Part shown: in pieces, positions 9,183 through 18,039 of the stretch
Numbering within the stretch: position 1 is the first letter of the stretch
Layout: every line of letters starts with the position of its first letter
Source of the DNA: CANLBN01 sp965230205
GTDB taxonomy: Bacteria; Pseudomonadota; Gammaproteobacteria; Pseudomonadales; Cellvibrionaceae
Reading direction: 5' to 3'
DNA length: 64,000 nt
Assembly (NCBI GenBank): GCA_965230205.1
Contig: OZ245996.1
Coordinates: 1,550,001 to 1,614,000, forward strand
Program-made: the position numbers and the translations under genes
Notes under the pieces: model-generated
Databases searched by the model: none
What the model was told of the DNA's origin: nothing
What the model saw: only the letters and a program-made list of their open reading frames with translations

Positions 9183-9206
9183 AATCCCCCTGTATGCAGG
9201 GGGATT
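9183..9206 (-). terminator. Hairpin after the di-haem cytochrome gene
   Basis: A 10-bp perfect stem (AATCCCCCTG / CAGGGGGATT) around a TATG loop, starting 11 bp beyond the cytochrome stop codon. The stem is GC-rich, but on the minus strand no clear T-run follows, so termination is likely rather than certain. Confidence 0.6.
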
Positions 9207-9216
9207 GATTGGGGTT

Positions 9217-10668
9217 CTAGTTAGTGCGAAATACTCCAAGAGATTTTAAAAACTCGATGGTTGCATCTTGCTCTTTTTGAGGGAGGTCGAAGAAGGTGTC
9301 TCTTGCTTCCCGGGCCTCTCCTCCATGGAAGTGAATAGCTTTCGTCATTGATGTTAGATCACCTTTATGACCATACGGACCTGAGTCAGATACATCCCAT
9401 AGTTTGCGAGTTAGAAACTCTTCTGTTGGTCTGGGTGCAGGAGGGATAGAGAAGTCTTCTGGATCAGCAAAACCTACGAGGCTGCCTTGGACAAGTTGCT
9501 CATTACAAAAGTGATTAAAGTCTTCATCGCACAAATTATGCCTTTTGAGATCAGTAAAGGCCCGAACTATTGCCCCATCACCATAGCGTTCAAGTTTATT
9601 GCCTTTCTGTCCTGTGGTGGTCATATCCCAAGATATTGGGTTATCGGCTTGAGAAAGCTGGAGGTTTCCTGCCGGGTTATAAGGGTTAGGCTCGATAAAA
9701 AAGCGTGATGTTAATTTTAGTGAAGGTATGTGGCAGCCAGAACAACCGATATCATTAAAAATGGTCTCTCCTTGAGATACTGCTTTTTGTCTTTTAGGGT
9801 GGCGGGGTAGTTTTTGTCTTGGTACTGGAAGAGTGGCCTGATAAATAGTTGCTGCAGTGACGTCACCTACGGATAATTCATTCGTGACTTCATCCCCATC
9901 CGGGTCTGTATCTTGGCCAAAGCGCTCAACCGTTTGTATGCCGTGATGGTGATTCATTGCATTATTTGTAAATTCCCTTAAAGAAACTACAGCCCCTTTT
10001 TGATGAAAGGGTTTGACGATAAGGTCCCAGTCAACACCGTCAATGTTGGAAGGGTCAATAATCCCCTCTGGCGAAACAGTAATTGACCCGAAGGATACGC
10101 CTTTTGTTGTAAGGGGGAGTGTAACATCTTGCCCTATTAGGTGCGCTTTGTATTGCGCTTCTTCCCGAATGGCAATAAGGTCGTTACTCATTTCTACAGC
10201 CAATGATTCAATTGCGCCGGCCCCAAACATTCCAAGACTGTTTCGTTCATTACTAAAGTTAGGAGAGATTGATTCTGTAACTGGGTCAAGCAATTGGGCT
10301 AATACAAAAACATTAGCAACAAAATCACCTGCGCCGCCTGATGCAGGTTGATTGTGGCAGGCGGAGCATGAGTTTGCGTCCGGTCCAGATGTTCGAATAA
10401 AGGCTGGTTGGTCATGAGGGTTACGAGGAGCTCCTCCGCCTGTTGATGCAGGGCGGCCTTGACCATCAAATTCGTTAAATTGGGCGTTAAATACTTTCTT
10501 CCCATGTTTTATCACCGTTGAAAGTGGTATCTCCTGATTTTCAATTTTTGATTGTTCAAAATGCTTGTTGACAGCAGGGCGTTCACCAATTTTTATATCG
10601 GCGTATGCCATGGTGGAAAAGTTGAATAGCCCAGCTGCAGCGAGCGATAATAGTCTTATAGTTTTCAT
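9217..10668 (-). CDS. Secreted di-haem cytochrome c oxidoreductase
   Basis: A 483-residue periplasmic protein with a signal peptide ending near AYA (residue 23). It has two CxxCH haem sites: SCSACHNQPASGG in the first third and GCSGCHIPSLKL in the C-terminal half. The arrangement fits the di-haem oxidoreductase/peroxidase-like family (DHOR, related to MauG and cytochrome c peroxidases). HGIQTVERFGQDTDPDGDEV and DVSDSGPYGHKGD are also typical of that group. It follows the DoxX-like membrane protein by 16 bp with an AGGAGC ribosome site, so the two are probably cotranscribed. It would transfer electrons from a substrate or to peroxide in the periplasm; the substrate is unknown. Confidence 0.82.
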   Translation of the reverse strand: MKTIRLLSLAAAGLFNFSTMAYADIKIGERPAVNKHFEQSKIENQEIPLSTVIKHGKKVFNAQFNEFDGQGRPASTGGGAPRNPHDQPAFIRTSGPDANSCSACHNQPASGGAGDFVANVFVLAQLLDPVTESISPNFSNERNSLGMFGAGAIESLAVEMSNDLIAIREEAQYKAHLIGQDVTLPLTTKGVSFGSITVSPEGIIDPSNIDGVDWDLIVKPFHQKGAVVSLREFTNNAMNHHHGIQTVERFGQDTDPDGDEVTNELSVGDVTAATIYQATLPVPRQKLPRHPKRQKAVSQGETIFNDIGCSGCHIPSLKLTSRFFIEPNPYNPAGNLQLSQADNPISWDMTTTGQKGNKLERYGDGAIVRAFTDLKRHNLCDEDFNHFCNEQLVQGSLVGFADPEDFSIPPAPRPTEEFLTRKLWDVSDSGPYGHKGDLTSMTKAIHFHGGEAREARDTFFDLPQKEQDATIEFLKSLGVFRTN

Positions 10669-10684
10669 GATTGCTCCTATATTG

Positions 10685-11701
10685 TTATGTGGAAGATTTG
10701 GATAATGAATAGTTGTTGGGGCTCCATTCAGAGATTTCGGTATTTTTAATACCTTTTCCGTTATTGGAATGTAAAAAAACGATAATTAACCCGAATATAA
10801 TTGGTAAATGCCCTGTTAACTCATGGATTCCGAAAATGATGGATGTGACTGAAAAGAAAAATATCACGCACAAGGAAACAAATCGTGTGGAAATATTTAG
10901 TATCAATAGCAAGCCAAAACAAAGCTCTGCAAGCCCTGCAGAGAAAACAAAATAAATATCGTCAAAAAAATGTAATCCGATACCTTTAACGAAATTGACG
11001 AAGGGGTAATCCCTCAAGAAAAGTAATCCTAGGTCTGGGTTTAGAAATTTATTGTGAATAGCTAATACGACTAACTGTATTCCAAAAAATAAACGGAGAA
11101 TTCGACAAGGTAAATCTTGATTAATATGGCGTTTAAAGTTTCTTAATAGCTTAAAGTCCCTAAATCGGTTCAGCTCTATGGCAAAGAAGCATAATGCTAT
11201 GGCAAGGAATTCCGGAATGTAATCGATGGATAAATTGAATCCAAAATTAATTAATGTTAATGATAAGCAAAATATAATCGAAGAAAAAAGCAATAGGTTA
11301 TGGATGGTGCTGCATACTATGATAAGAGCTTGTATTAATATGCAGAGATCTTTACCTATTATGGTTGGATCTAGATTGGGAGCAATGTAGACGCCATGAA
11401 TTATATTAAGGATAAGCATTAATACTATTGAGCCTTTTAAAATTTCCCACTCAAATCCATTAAATGTGATTCCTTTATTCATTATTTTTGATAGTGTGAT
11501 ATTTTTTTTTGACTTGAGCTCAATAAATAAACAGGTTAAGCAGTACCCTATGGCCAATATTATTAACGAAAAATAGATGTGGTCGAATTCAAACTTTGTC
11601 TTGCTTTCCGTTTGATCTTCAGTGAACCAGCGAAGGTGGGCGATCGCTGTAAAAGGGTAAATAAAAATGGTAATTAATATTAAATTTGCGATTGTTTTCA
11701 T
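10685..11701 (-). CDS. DoxX-like integral membrane protein with exported N-terminus
   Basis: A 338-residue membrane protein with about nine hydrophobic segments. It opens with a signal-like segment ending TAIA, followed directly by HLRWFTED, so cleavage would leave an N-terminal histidine. The C-terminal part (LRLFFGIQLVVLAIHNKF, then AGLAELCFGLLLILN and GHLPIIFGLII) resembles DoxX/DoxD-like quinone-associated membrane domains. I cannot name the family with certainty. The ribosome site is AGGGAC. The di-haem cytochrome follows 16 bp downstream, which suggests a redox pair at the inner membrane. A 183-bp gap separates it from the NmrA gene. Confidence 0.6.
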   Translation of the reverse strand: MKTIANLILITIFIYPFTAIAHLRWFTEDQTESKTKFEFDHIYFSLIILAIGYCLTCLFIELKSKKNITLSKIMNKGITFNGFEWEILKGSIVLMLILNIIHGVYIAPNLDPTIIGKDLCILIQALIIVCSTIHNLLLFSSIIFCLSLTLINFGFNLSIDYIPEFLAIALCFFAIELNRFRDFKLLRNFKRHINQDLPCRILRLFFGIQLVVLAIHNKFLNPDLGLLFLRDYPFVNFVKGIGLHFFDDIYFVFSAGLAELCFGLLLILNISTRFVSLCVIFFFSVTSIIFGIHELTGHLPIIFGLIIVFLHSNNGKGIKNTEISEWSPNNYSLSKSST

Positions 11702-11884
11702 AAAAGTCCCTATTGAATAATTGATTATTTCTTATAAAAAATAATTGGTGATTCCTGTATGCAAGACTAAAATTATGAGAATCATTTTGTAAATTTAGTG
11801 CTTTTCTTATTAAGTTATGTGTAAAGTCTATTAGTTGGCTTAACGTCCATGTTTTTATTCCATTTTTATTTGAGGAGTATAAAA

Positions 11885-12802
11885 CTATGCAGCTGATTCT
11901 TTTTTAGCTTCAGGTTTTAGGTTTTGGGGTAAAGAAAAGAAATCTAGAATAAACTCAGTCGGTGTTTTTGCTTCTTTCTCTAAAATACTGCTTAAATCAT
12001 CAAAGGTGTTAGAAAACTGTTCTTCTTGAAAATGATGTTGTATCTCAGACAAGGCGTCTGCATTCCAACTTGGTAAGCCGGCAGAGGAAAGTCTCTTTTT
12101 TGATTCGTCCTGGCTACAAGGCTTATAAGTGATTTCTTTTCCTAAGCAATCAGATATTAATCCGGCCATTTCATGATAACTAATGGCGGTAGGCCCGGTA
12201 ATGTTAAAAATTTTATTTCTGAATCTTGGTGAAATTATTGCTTTCGCAATTGCTTCGCCTACATCGCGTAGATCAACCAGGCTTTGGCTAGAGTCTGCCA
12301 TGGGTAAGCTAAAATAGCCTCTTCTATTAATATAAGTATTCTCTAACAGAATATTCTGAAAAAAAGAGTTTGGGCGTAAAATAGTGTATTCAATGCCAGA
12401 ATCTATTAATTGCTGATCACTTATACTGTGGCATTGTAAAATTTTCGATGCTGAACTCTTTTCGGCACCTAGCCCCGAAAGCTTTACTATGTGATCAACC
12501 TGGCTTTCTTTAGCAGCGACAAGTACATTGTCGAATAACTGAATCATATGTTCGGTAACTGGTATAGCCACATAAATAGATGTTATGCCTTTCATTGCAA
12601 GCTTTAAGCTTTCAGGGTCGTTTAAGCTGCCCTCTATCCATTCTGTATTTCTATTAGGGTATTTCTTCTGAGCTTTTGCTATATTGCGTGTTAGTCCTTT
12701 GACTGGAATTTTTAACTTTTCAAAGTGAGTTATTGCTGCACTGCCAGTGTTTCCTGTTGCCCCAATTATCAAAATGTTAATGGGTGTTTCTATCGATTTC
12801 AT
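11885..12802 (-). CDS. NmrA-family NAD(P)-binding protein
   Basis: A 305-residue atypical short-chain dehydrogenase. The Rossmann motif is ILIIGATGNTGSAAITHF (GxxGxxG). VKLSGLGAEKS and the residues after it replace the classical YxxxK, and LRPNSFFQNILLEN is characteristic of NmrA/YtfG-like proteins. Such proteins act as NAD(P)H-dependent reductases or redox sensors. It is close behind the lipocalin-like gene (34 bp), in the same direction as the acyl carrier protein operon, so it may reduce a pathway product. An AAAGG ribosome site precedes the ATG. Confidence 0.82.
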   Translation of the reverse strand: MKSIETPINILIIGATGNTGSAAITHFEKLKIPVKGLTRNIAKAQKKYPNRNTEWIEGSLNDPESLKLAMKGITSIYVAIPVTEHMIQLFDNVLVAAKESQVDHIVKLSGLGAEKSSASKILQCHSISDQQLIDSGIEYTILRPNSFFQNILLENTYINRRGYFSLPMADSSQSLVDLRDVGEAIAKAIISPRFRNKIFNITGPTAISYHEMAGLISDCLGKEITYKPCSQDESKKRLSSAGLPSWNADALSEIQHHFQEEQFSNTFDDLSSILEKEAKTPTEFILDFFSLPQNLKPEAKKESAA

Positions 12803-12836
12803 ATGAAATTTACCTTTTAATAAGTGAAGTGTTTGA

Positions 12837-13313
12837 CTAAATTCTTTCCCAGGATAACTTCATGGTGCAGGGAGTCGAATCAATTTCTACTGTGGGAGTG
12901 CTAAGTATTAAATGGTTGGAGAACAGCTGAGTGAATCGAGTTTGTACAGTTCCACTCCAATTGGGTAAGAGTGATTGTTCTATATTGTGGTGGACTAGAC
13001 CTTTATTTTTCTCATATACATAACTTCCATAATATGCAATAAAACCTTCAAAAGCCTTTTTTATTTCAGTATCTGTGCCGCCTAAAAAATCATTCACTAA
13101 AAAGCAAGGTCGGTCTTTGCTGGAGACAAATACGGACATCCTTCCATTGTCTAGATAAGTAATTATGCCTTCTGTATTTTCCCGCCAGTATGGAAGGGGG
13201 GATCCATCTAGCTTATTTATAATACACTTCTGTAATTTCCAGCTTCCTACAATGCCAGTTGTAGTTGAAATGTCTTCACTTTTAGCTTTTCTATTTTTTT
13301 CTATGGTTAACAT
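12837..13313 (-). CDS. Lipocalin-like domain protein
   Basis: A 158-residue soluble protein. GIVGSWKLQKCIINKLDGS, then GIITYLDNGRMSVFVSS, AFEGFIAYYGSYVYE and VHHNIEQSLLPNWSGTVQ are the hallmarks of the bacterial lipocalin-like domain often found beside polyketide or fatty-acid genes. There is no signal peptide, so it is cytoplasmic. The fold would bind a hydrophobic pathway intermediate; that is inference. It lies 32 bp after the ligase gene and 34 bp before the NmrA gene. Confidence 0.78.
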   Translation of the reverse strand: MLTIEKNRKAKSEDISTTTGIVGSWKLQKCIINKLDGSPLPYWRENTEGIITYLDNGRMSVFVSSKDRPCFLVNDFLGGTDTEIKKAFEGFIAYYGSYVYEKNKGLVHHNIEQSLLPNWSGTVQTRFTQLFSNHLILSTPTVEIDSTPCTMKLSWERI

Positions 13314-13345
13314 TGTGTCTACTCTTTGTTGCTCTGATCAAATTT

Positions 13346-14797
13346 TCAGGCTATTTTTCCAATTTTATTTCTTGGGATATAATCGACAAACTCGAATTGT
13401 TTTGGTATTCGACTACGCGAAGTGGAGCCCAGTAATTTACGCTTAACCTGTTCTAAGCTAATATTTTTTTCTGCGACAATAAGTGCTTTTGCTATTTCTT
13501 CTTGATTATCATCTTTGACGCCATGAACTCTCACGTTAGTAACGCCGTGTATTTTTTTTATTTCAGCCTCAATAACAGCAGGGTATATTTTTTCACCTCC
13601 TTGGATGATGATGTGTTTCTTCCTATTCAAAAAATAATATTTATGATTTTTTACTTCAAATAGATCTCCAGTAACAACCCAATCAGTATTAGAATTAAAC
13701 GGTAAAAAACCATCCTTTTCTCCTAAATAATAGCCTTCCATGCTAGTAGGAGATTTAATAATAAGTTCCCCCATATTGCTTTTGAGCTCGTTAGTTTTTT
13801 CTAGCTTTACAATAACGTTGGATAATGGAGTGCCCAATGGTATTTCATCTTGGTCTAAATTATTTTTATCGATCAAGCATGTCGATACTCGAGGTCCTGC
13901 TTCTGTTAATCCATAAGTAGCCATTAATTGGCAGTTAGGTAATATATTTATTAACTGTTTGGCTTGCGCGCTATATAGCCTGTCTCCACCAAGAGTTAAT
14001 ATTCTTAATGAGGGTATGTTTTCTTTTAGTTGAGAGGCAAAGAAAGGAGTAAGGCTCAGTACTGATACTTTCTCTTTTCGTAGCCACTCTGTATTAATTT
14101 CACCTGTATGGCTATAGATAACGATTTTTGCACCAGAAACCATTGCGCCAAGAAAATTAGCAACCAATCCATAGCTGTAATAGACTGGTAGCTTTACTCC
14201 AACAACATCGGTTGATTTAATGCCTATAGAATCTGCATGCATTTTTGCATTTAAGATTAGCTTGTTAAAATTATTCAAAATAGCTTTGGGTTTTCCAGTG
14301 GTGCCAGAGCTGAAAATAGCGATATTACTATTTGTCATTCTATGATCTATATGGGAAAGTTTAGTTTGTTGTTGGCGAATAGTTCTTAGCCATGTATTCC
14401 CTGTCTTGCGAATTGAAGAATTGTCACATTTAAAAATATCCTCTTTATTTAATGGTAACCGTTTGTTTATAGCTAAGCAGGTTGCTTTATCGGCTATTAC
14501 TGAAAAGATCGAGAAACGTTTGATTATTGTTTCTAGATTTGAAACTGGATCATGTGGGTTCGCTATAAAGACCACTTGCTTATTTAGTAATAATGCAAAC
14601 ATAGAAACAATCGCTTCTATATCATTGGTCATTCGAAGAAGTACAGGATAGCCATTATCTGGTAAATATTTTTTATAAAAGCTAAATCTATCGTATACAC
14701 GTTTATAAAATTGAATGCCTGTTAGATCTTCAGCTGTATCTGAAATGATAATATGGTGACGACGTTCTACTTCTTGCAATAAAGATTCAATATTCAT
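13346..14797 (-). CDS. AMP-dependent acyl ligase (adenylating enzyme)
   Basis: A 483-residue ANL-superfamily enzyme. Motifs: IFSSGTTGKPKAIL (A3, phosphate loop), ATYGLTEAGPRV (A5), TGDLFEV (A7), NRKKHIIIQGGEKIYP (A8) and a C-terminal NKIGKIA whose lysine is the A10 adenylation residue. The protein ends two residues after that lysine. It would activate a carboxylic acid as the acyl-adenylate and load it on CoA or on the acyl carrier protein of this cluster. It overlaps the preceding gene by 4 bp (ATGA), indicating translational coupling. Confidence 0.87.
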   Translation of the reverse strand: MNIESLLQEVERRHHIIISDTAEDLTGIQFYKRVYDRFSFYKKYLPDNGYPVLLRMTNDIEAIVSMFALLLNKQVVFIANPHDPVSNLETIIKRFSIFSVIADKATCLAINKRLPLNKEDIFKCDNSSIRKTGNTWLRTIRQQQTKLSHIDHRMTNSNIAIFSSGTTGKPKAILNNFNKLILNAKMHADSIGIKSTDVVGVKLPVYYSYGLVANFLGAMVSGAKIVIYSHTGEINTEWLRKEKVSVLSLTPFFASQLKENIPSLRILTLGGDRLYSAQAKQLINILPNCQLMATYGLTEAGPRVSTCLIDKNNLDQDEIPLGTPLSNVIVKLEKTNELKSNMGELIIKSPTSMEGYYLGEKDGFLPFNSNTDWVVTGDLFEVKNHKYYFLNRKKHIIIQGGEKIYPAVIEAEIKKIHGVTNVRVHGVKDDNQEEIAKALIVAEKNISLEQVKRKLLGSTSRSRIPKQFEFVDYIPRNKIGKIA

Positions 14798-15336
14798 ACA
14801 GATTCCTTGCTAATAAATTTAAATTGTTTATTGGAGAAGTCTTCTGCCGAAATTGCTCTATTTAAAAAAATAGATTTCGCCTCATAGCCTTTTTTATTAG
14901 GATGAGTAAGGTAAATTAAAATGCTAGCTTCAGATTTATTGGTTTTCATCATGTGAGAAACCATAGAAAATATATCTTCAATAGAACTCTCATCTCCAAT
15001 TGCGCTAAGAGCTGCGCCGTGGATTCCAAAAGCCAATGCTGTATAAGTCGCTAATGTTTGAGGTCCACCTCTTACAAAAAAACCATGGCGTGCTTTTTGT
15101 TGACTTATACCTTCGGCTACTTTTCTGATATGGCCTTCGCAACCTTTCCTACTTACTACGATAATGTTAGTGTTATTTAGATCTATTGAGAAAGGTAATT
15201 TTTCTAGAAGTGCTTGAGTTGCCATAATGCAAGCGCGAACAGGCATGTCTGCTCGACTGTCTTTATTTTTCAATGCTTCAGGCAATTCAATATGATTGGA
15301 ATCAGTTTTGAAATTTGCATAAATTAAATCGCTCAT
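14794..15336 (-). CDS. Truncated ketosynthase-like protein lacking the active cysteine
   Basis: A 180-residue protein resembling the N-terminal half of a beta-ketoacyl synthase. RACIMATQALLEKL and NIIVVSRKGCEGH lead to GGPQTLATYTALAFGIHG, where an active enzyme has its cysteine; here the position carries no cysteine. It is comparable in size to the chain-length-factor-like ketosynthase fragments of aryl polyene clusters. It probably acts as a non-catalytic partner of the full ketosynthase just upstream. A GAGAGG ribosome site precedes the ATG, and the stop overlaps the ligase start. The similarity is weak, so the family call is moderate. Confidence 0.6.
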   Translation of the reverse strand: MSDLIYANFKTDSNHIELPEALKNKDSRADMPVRACIMATQALLEKLPFSIDLNNTNIIVVSRKGCEGHIRKVAEGISQQKARHGFFVRGGPQTLATYTALAFGIHGAALSAIGDESSIEDIFSMVSHMMKTNKSEASILIYLTHPNKKGYEAKSIFLNRAISAEDFSNKQFKFISKESV

Positions 15337-15398
15337 AATAGACCTCTCTAATTATTCATTGCTAATACATATGGAATCGTTTTTAAATTTTAAGAGCG

Positions 15399-16532
15399 CT
15401 ATGCAGACATTAATGCTATAGCAGAATTTACACCGCCGAAGCCAAAAGTAATTGACATTGCTATATGTTGCTTGAATTTGGATGAAATTCCTGATGCTGA
15501 AACAGGCAATTGAATGTTCTTATCTTTACTTGTAAGGCCTACTGTCCCTGGAGCAGTTTTATAATCTAAAGCGATACAGCAAATGACAGCTTCAACGAAG
15601 CCAGTTGCGCCAAGTAGATGCCCAATGGCTCCTTTTGAGCCTCCTATGCAAGTATTCTCTAGAGATGACTTCAATACTTTGTTGATGGCGATAGACTCTA
15701 CAGTGTCATTTATTGGAGTGCCGCTGGCGTGAGCATTTACATAACCTATATCATCACATTTGATATTAGCGCTATCGATAGCTCGCTGAATAGCTAGTGC
15801 AGGTATTTCTCCTGTCTCATCGGGTGCCGTTATATGCTTTGCATCACACGACATTCCAAAACCCTTTATGCTGTAGTAATGCACATTATCCGAGAAGGTT
15901 TGTTGTAATTTAGCTAGGCCTTTCTGGTTGACTACTAGTGCAAAGCCACCGCCTTCACCAAAAGAAGTACCACTCCGGAACTCATCAAAAGGGCGAGCGT
16001 GATCTTTCGCTTGGGTGCCTAATGCGATGTGTTGCAAGATTTTCCCTGGGTCTAGGCAATCTGCGGCCAGCACCCCTACAATGTCATGTGTGCCCGAATC
16101 GACTAGTGACGAGGCCATGGAAATAACATCAGTCCCACTTGAGCAGGCGCTTGTAATAACTGTTTTAAACTTTTCAGATATGCCTTGATGGTTTTTCGAT
16201 AGATATTGCTTTATGCATCCATATGGATCCCCTTCGAAAGGGCCTGTTAAATCCCCTAAACTGCTAGCCCCAATAATGATATCGCAGAGCTCTAATGCGG
16301 ATTGATCAATGCAATTCGTATCAATTTTTCTAATAATTTGGGTTAGCCGTGAAGGTTCTGAGTTATCGATTCCTTGTAAAATACCGACCTTAGAACAATT
16401 ACCTTCGAACCATTCAGGGTAGGCTTGCTCAGCTGGAATTAATCCCGATTTGCCTTCTATTAATCCACTCCATGTTTCTTGGGTATTGCCAAGGCAAGTT
16501 ATAATTTTAGGGTTAGCGATATATGCGTTCAT
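15399..16532 (-). CDS. Beta-ketoacyl-ACP synthase (KAS II type)
   Basis: A 377-residue condensing enzyme. The active-site cysteine is C130 in TSACSSGTD. The two histidines are H268 in NAHASGTPIND (usually NAHGTGT) and H305 in SKGAIGHLLGATG with its lysine K300. SITFGFGGVNSAI closes the thiolase fold. It is shorter than FabF (about 410 residues) but has the whole triad, so it should extend an acyl chain on the acyl carrier protein. AAGGGGAAA precedes the start. It sits 30 bp after the dehydratase-like gene and 62 bp before the inactive ketosynthase-like gene. Confidence 0.88.
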   Translation of the reverse strand: MNAYIANPKIITCLGNTQETWSGLIEGKSGLIPAEQAYPEWFEGNCSKVGILQGIDNSEPSRLTQIIRKIDTNCIDQSALELCDIIIGASSLGDLTGPFEGDPYGCIKQYLSKNHQGISEKFKTVITSACSSGTDVISMASSLVDSGTHDIVGVLAADCLDPGKILQHIALGTQAKDHARPFDEFRSGTSFGEGGGFALVVNQKGLAKLQQTFSDNVHYYSIKGFGMSCDAKHITAPDETGEIPALAIQRAIDSANIKCDDIGYVNAHASGTPINDTVESIAINKVLKSSLENTCIGGSKGAIGHLLGATGFVEAVICCIALDYKTAPGTVGLTSKDKNIQLPVSASGISSKFKQHIAMSITFGFGGVNSAIALMSA

Positions 16533-16562
16533 AATTAATTTCCCCTTTTCAAGCCATTATCT

Positions 16563-17135
16563 TTATAGTCCGATTCCGTCGTAAAATTTTCGCTTCGTTC
16601 TTACTAGAGTTAATTCTCCAGCGATAGCAGCTGGAAAACTTAAGCCAAATTTGTTTGGTTTGTTATAAAATGGAAAATCTCTCATGCGTGCTTCAAACTT
16701 CATATCGATAGTCTTTGATCCTTCTTTTGCCGTTGCCCATACGCCAATATCCAATAGGCATCCTGGAGGAACTGGATGGCCAAATGTGGAGCTTACTCCT
16801 TTAACTGCTGTAATTTCTTGTCCGGCTCCATCTTCTTTTAAAGCTGATGTCATACCAATTAAAAGAATAATGCCAATTTGATTAACATCTTGATTAATAC
16901 TTGTTCCTGGATATACTCCTGCATCAGGAAAGTGGCCAGCAAAGACTGGGTCTGAGCAGGATATTGCTCTTACAGCATGGATCCAGCCTTCCTCAAAATC
17001 ATGATCAGCAATTTGATCTACACCCAGCATAGGGTGTGTATGGCGTAAATAACTTTTGCAGTCTGTATGTGTAATAGGGCCTTGTCCGGATCCACTTTTC
17101 TCAAGAATTGCGTGAAAGTTCATGTCTTCATTCAT
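16563..17135 (-). CDS. FabA/FabZ-like hot-dog protein with altered catalytic acid
   Basis: A 190-residue hot-dog protein. HPMLGVDQI and GHFPDAGVYPG match the 3-hydroxyacyl-ACP dehydratase signature, with the catalytic histidine at H68. The acid normally 14 residues later (Glu in FabZ, Asp in FabA) is Q82 here, in GTSINQDVNQ, with an Asp next to it at 83. The enzyme could therefore be a dehydratase with a shifted acid, an isomerase, a thioesterase, or a binding protein. It is longer than FabZ by about 40 residues, through N- and C-terminal extensions. A second ATG lies three codons downstream; the ribosome site is weak for both. Confidence 0.72.
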   Translation of the reverse strand: MNEDMNFHAILEKSGSGQGPITHTDCKSYLRHTHPMLGVDQIADHDFEEGWIHAVRAISCSDPVFAGHFPDAGVYPGTSINQDVNQIGIILLIGMTSALKEDGAGQEITAVKGVSSTFGHPVPPGCLLDIGVWATAKEGSKTIDMKFEARMRDFPFYNKPNKFGLSFPAAIAGELTLVRTKRKFYDGIGL

Positions 17136-17201
17136 TGTTCTATCCAGTTAAATTTGCAGATGATGTATTGTTGATTAACTTCATCTATGGTTTATGTTGT
17201 G

Positions 17202-17720
17202 TCATTGAGAATTCGGTAGAAAGCTTCTTATGTTTTCAAAGGAATATACGATTAAATCTGGGATGGGAATTGATTGCCTTAGCGCGGCATCGATAAACAC
17301 AAAGCATAATGTGATTTCTGCATGAGGTTTATTCTCTACAGAGAGTTCAAATGTCAAAAATATTTTTACCTTTCCATAATTAACATTTTTTAGAGAGATA
17401 GATATTTTATTGCCACAAGAAAGCGGATTGATATATTTTGCTTCACTGCTGATCATAGCAATAGATATTTCACCGCTATCTAGGTCACACCCTAATGATT
17501 TTAAGCCATTTACTAATGCTTCTTCTGAAAACTTATAGTAGTTACTAAAGTGAACAACTTGATCACGATCTGTTTCATAAATATTAATTAACCTGTCATA
17601 GGCTGGCCATGCAGTCTTATTCCAAAGGCTTTTTTTAATTGTTAAGTTGTCTGTTTCAGATATTGTACTTTTCATGCCCTGATCCATATAAGAGGCATAT
17701 GGGTAACTTGCATTGCCCAT
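17202..17720 (-). CDS. Hot-dog acyl thioesterase-like protein
   Basis: The frame runs up to 17840, but its first 40 residues read through the acyl carrier protein gene in another frame. The likely start is the ATG at 17720, 17 bp after that gene's stop; ATGs at 17687 and 17675 are alternatives, and none has a good ribosome site. The product (about 172 residues) has TDRDQVVHFSNYYKFSEEAL, the pattern of 4HBT thioesterases, followed by SSEAKYINPLSCGNKISI. It may release the product from the carrier protein. A LnmK-like biosynthetic role is another possibility. Confidence 0.68.
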   Translation of the reverse strand: MGNASYPYASYMDQGMKSTISETDNLTIKKSLWNKTAWPAYDRLINIYETDRDQVVHFSNYYKFSEEALVNGLKSLGCDLDSGEISIAMISSEAKYINPLSCGNKISISLKNVNYGKVKIFLTFELSVENKPHAEITLCFVFIDAALRQSIPIPDLIVYSFENIRSFLPNSQ

Positions 17721-17737
17721 ATGCCATGATCGATTAC

Positions 17738-17983
17738 TTAACTTGCTACAGTTGCTGATGAAGATATTAGGCTTGCTATCTTGCTGATAGAGCTTAGGGA
17801 CTCGACAGAAAGATCTTCCGCTTTTGTTGTTACTCCACATTCTTCTATAAGAAAAACTCTTAGCTCGGTTTGATCTAAACTGTCTAATTCAAGCTCATCA
17901 TCTGGACCGTAAAACTCAGCCTGCTCTTTCATAAGAGTTTCAATAAGAAACCCTTTAATTTTGCTTATGATTTCTGTTTCCAT
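17738..17983 (-). CDS. Acyl carrier protein
   Basis: An 81-residue acidic protein with the phosphopantetheine site ELDSLDQTEL, the serine of DSL being the attachment point, followed by the helix RVFLIEECGV. It is distinct from housekeeping AcpP in sequence and serves as the carrier of this cluster. No phosphopantetheinyl transferase is encoded in the window, so a genomic one must activate it. It lies 56 bp after the secreted-protein gene and just before the thioesterase-like gene. Confidence 0.85.
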   Translation of the reverse strand: METEIISKIKGFLIETLMKEQAEFYGPDDELELDSLDQTELRVFLIEECGVTTKAEDLSVESLSSISKIASLISSSATVAS

Positions 17984-18039
17984 GGTTAATATTCTCTGGT
18001 TTTGTTGATTAATTGCGAATTAAATATACTTAATAAATA

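Noticed and set aside
10013..10351. 112-codon plus-strand frame
   Set aside because: Antisense to the haem-binding cytochrome gene and without protein-like features.
17721..17840. N-terminal extension of the hot-dog thioesterase-like gene
   Set aside because: It overlaps the acyl carrier protein gene in another frame, and its sequence has no hot-dog character.
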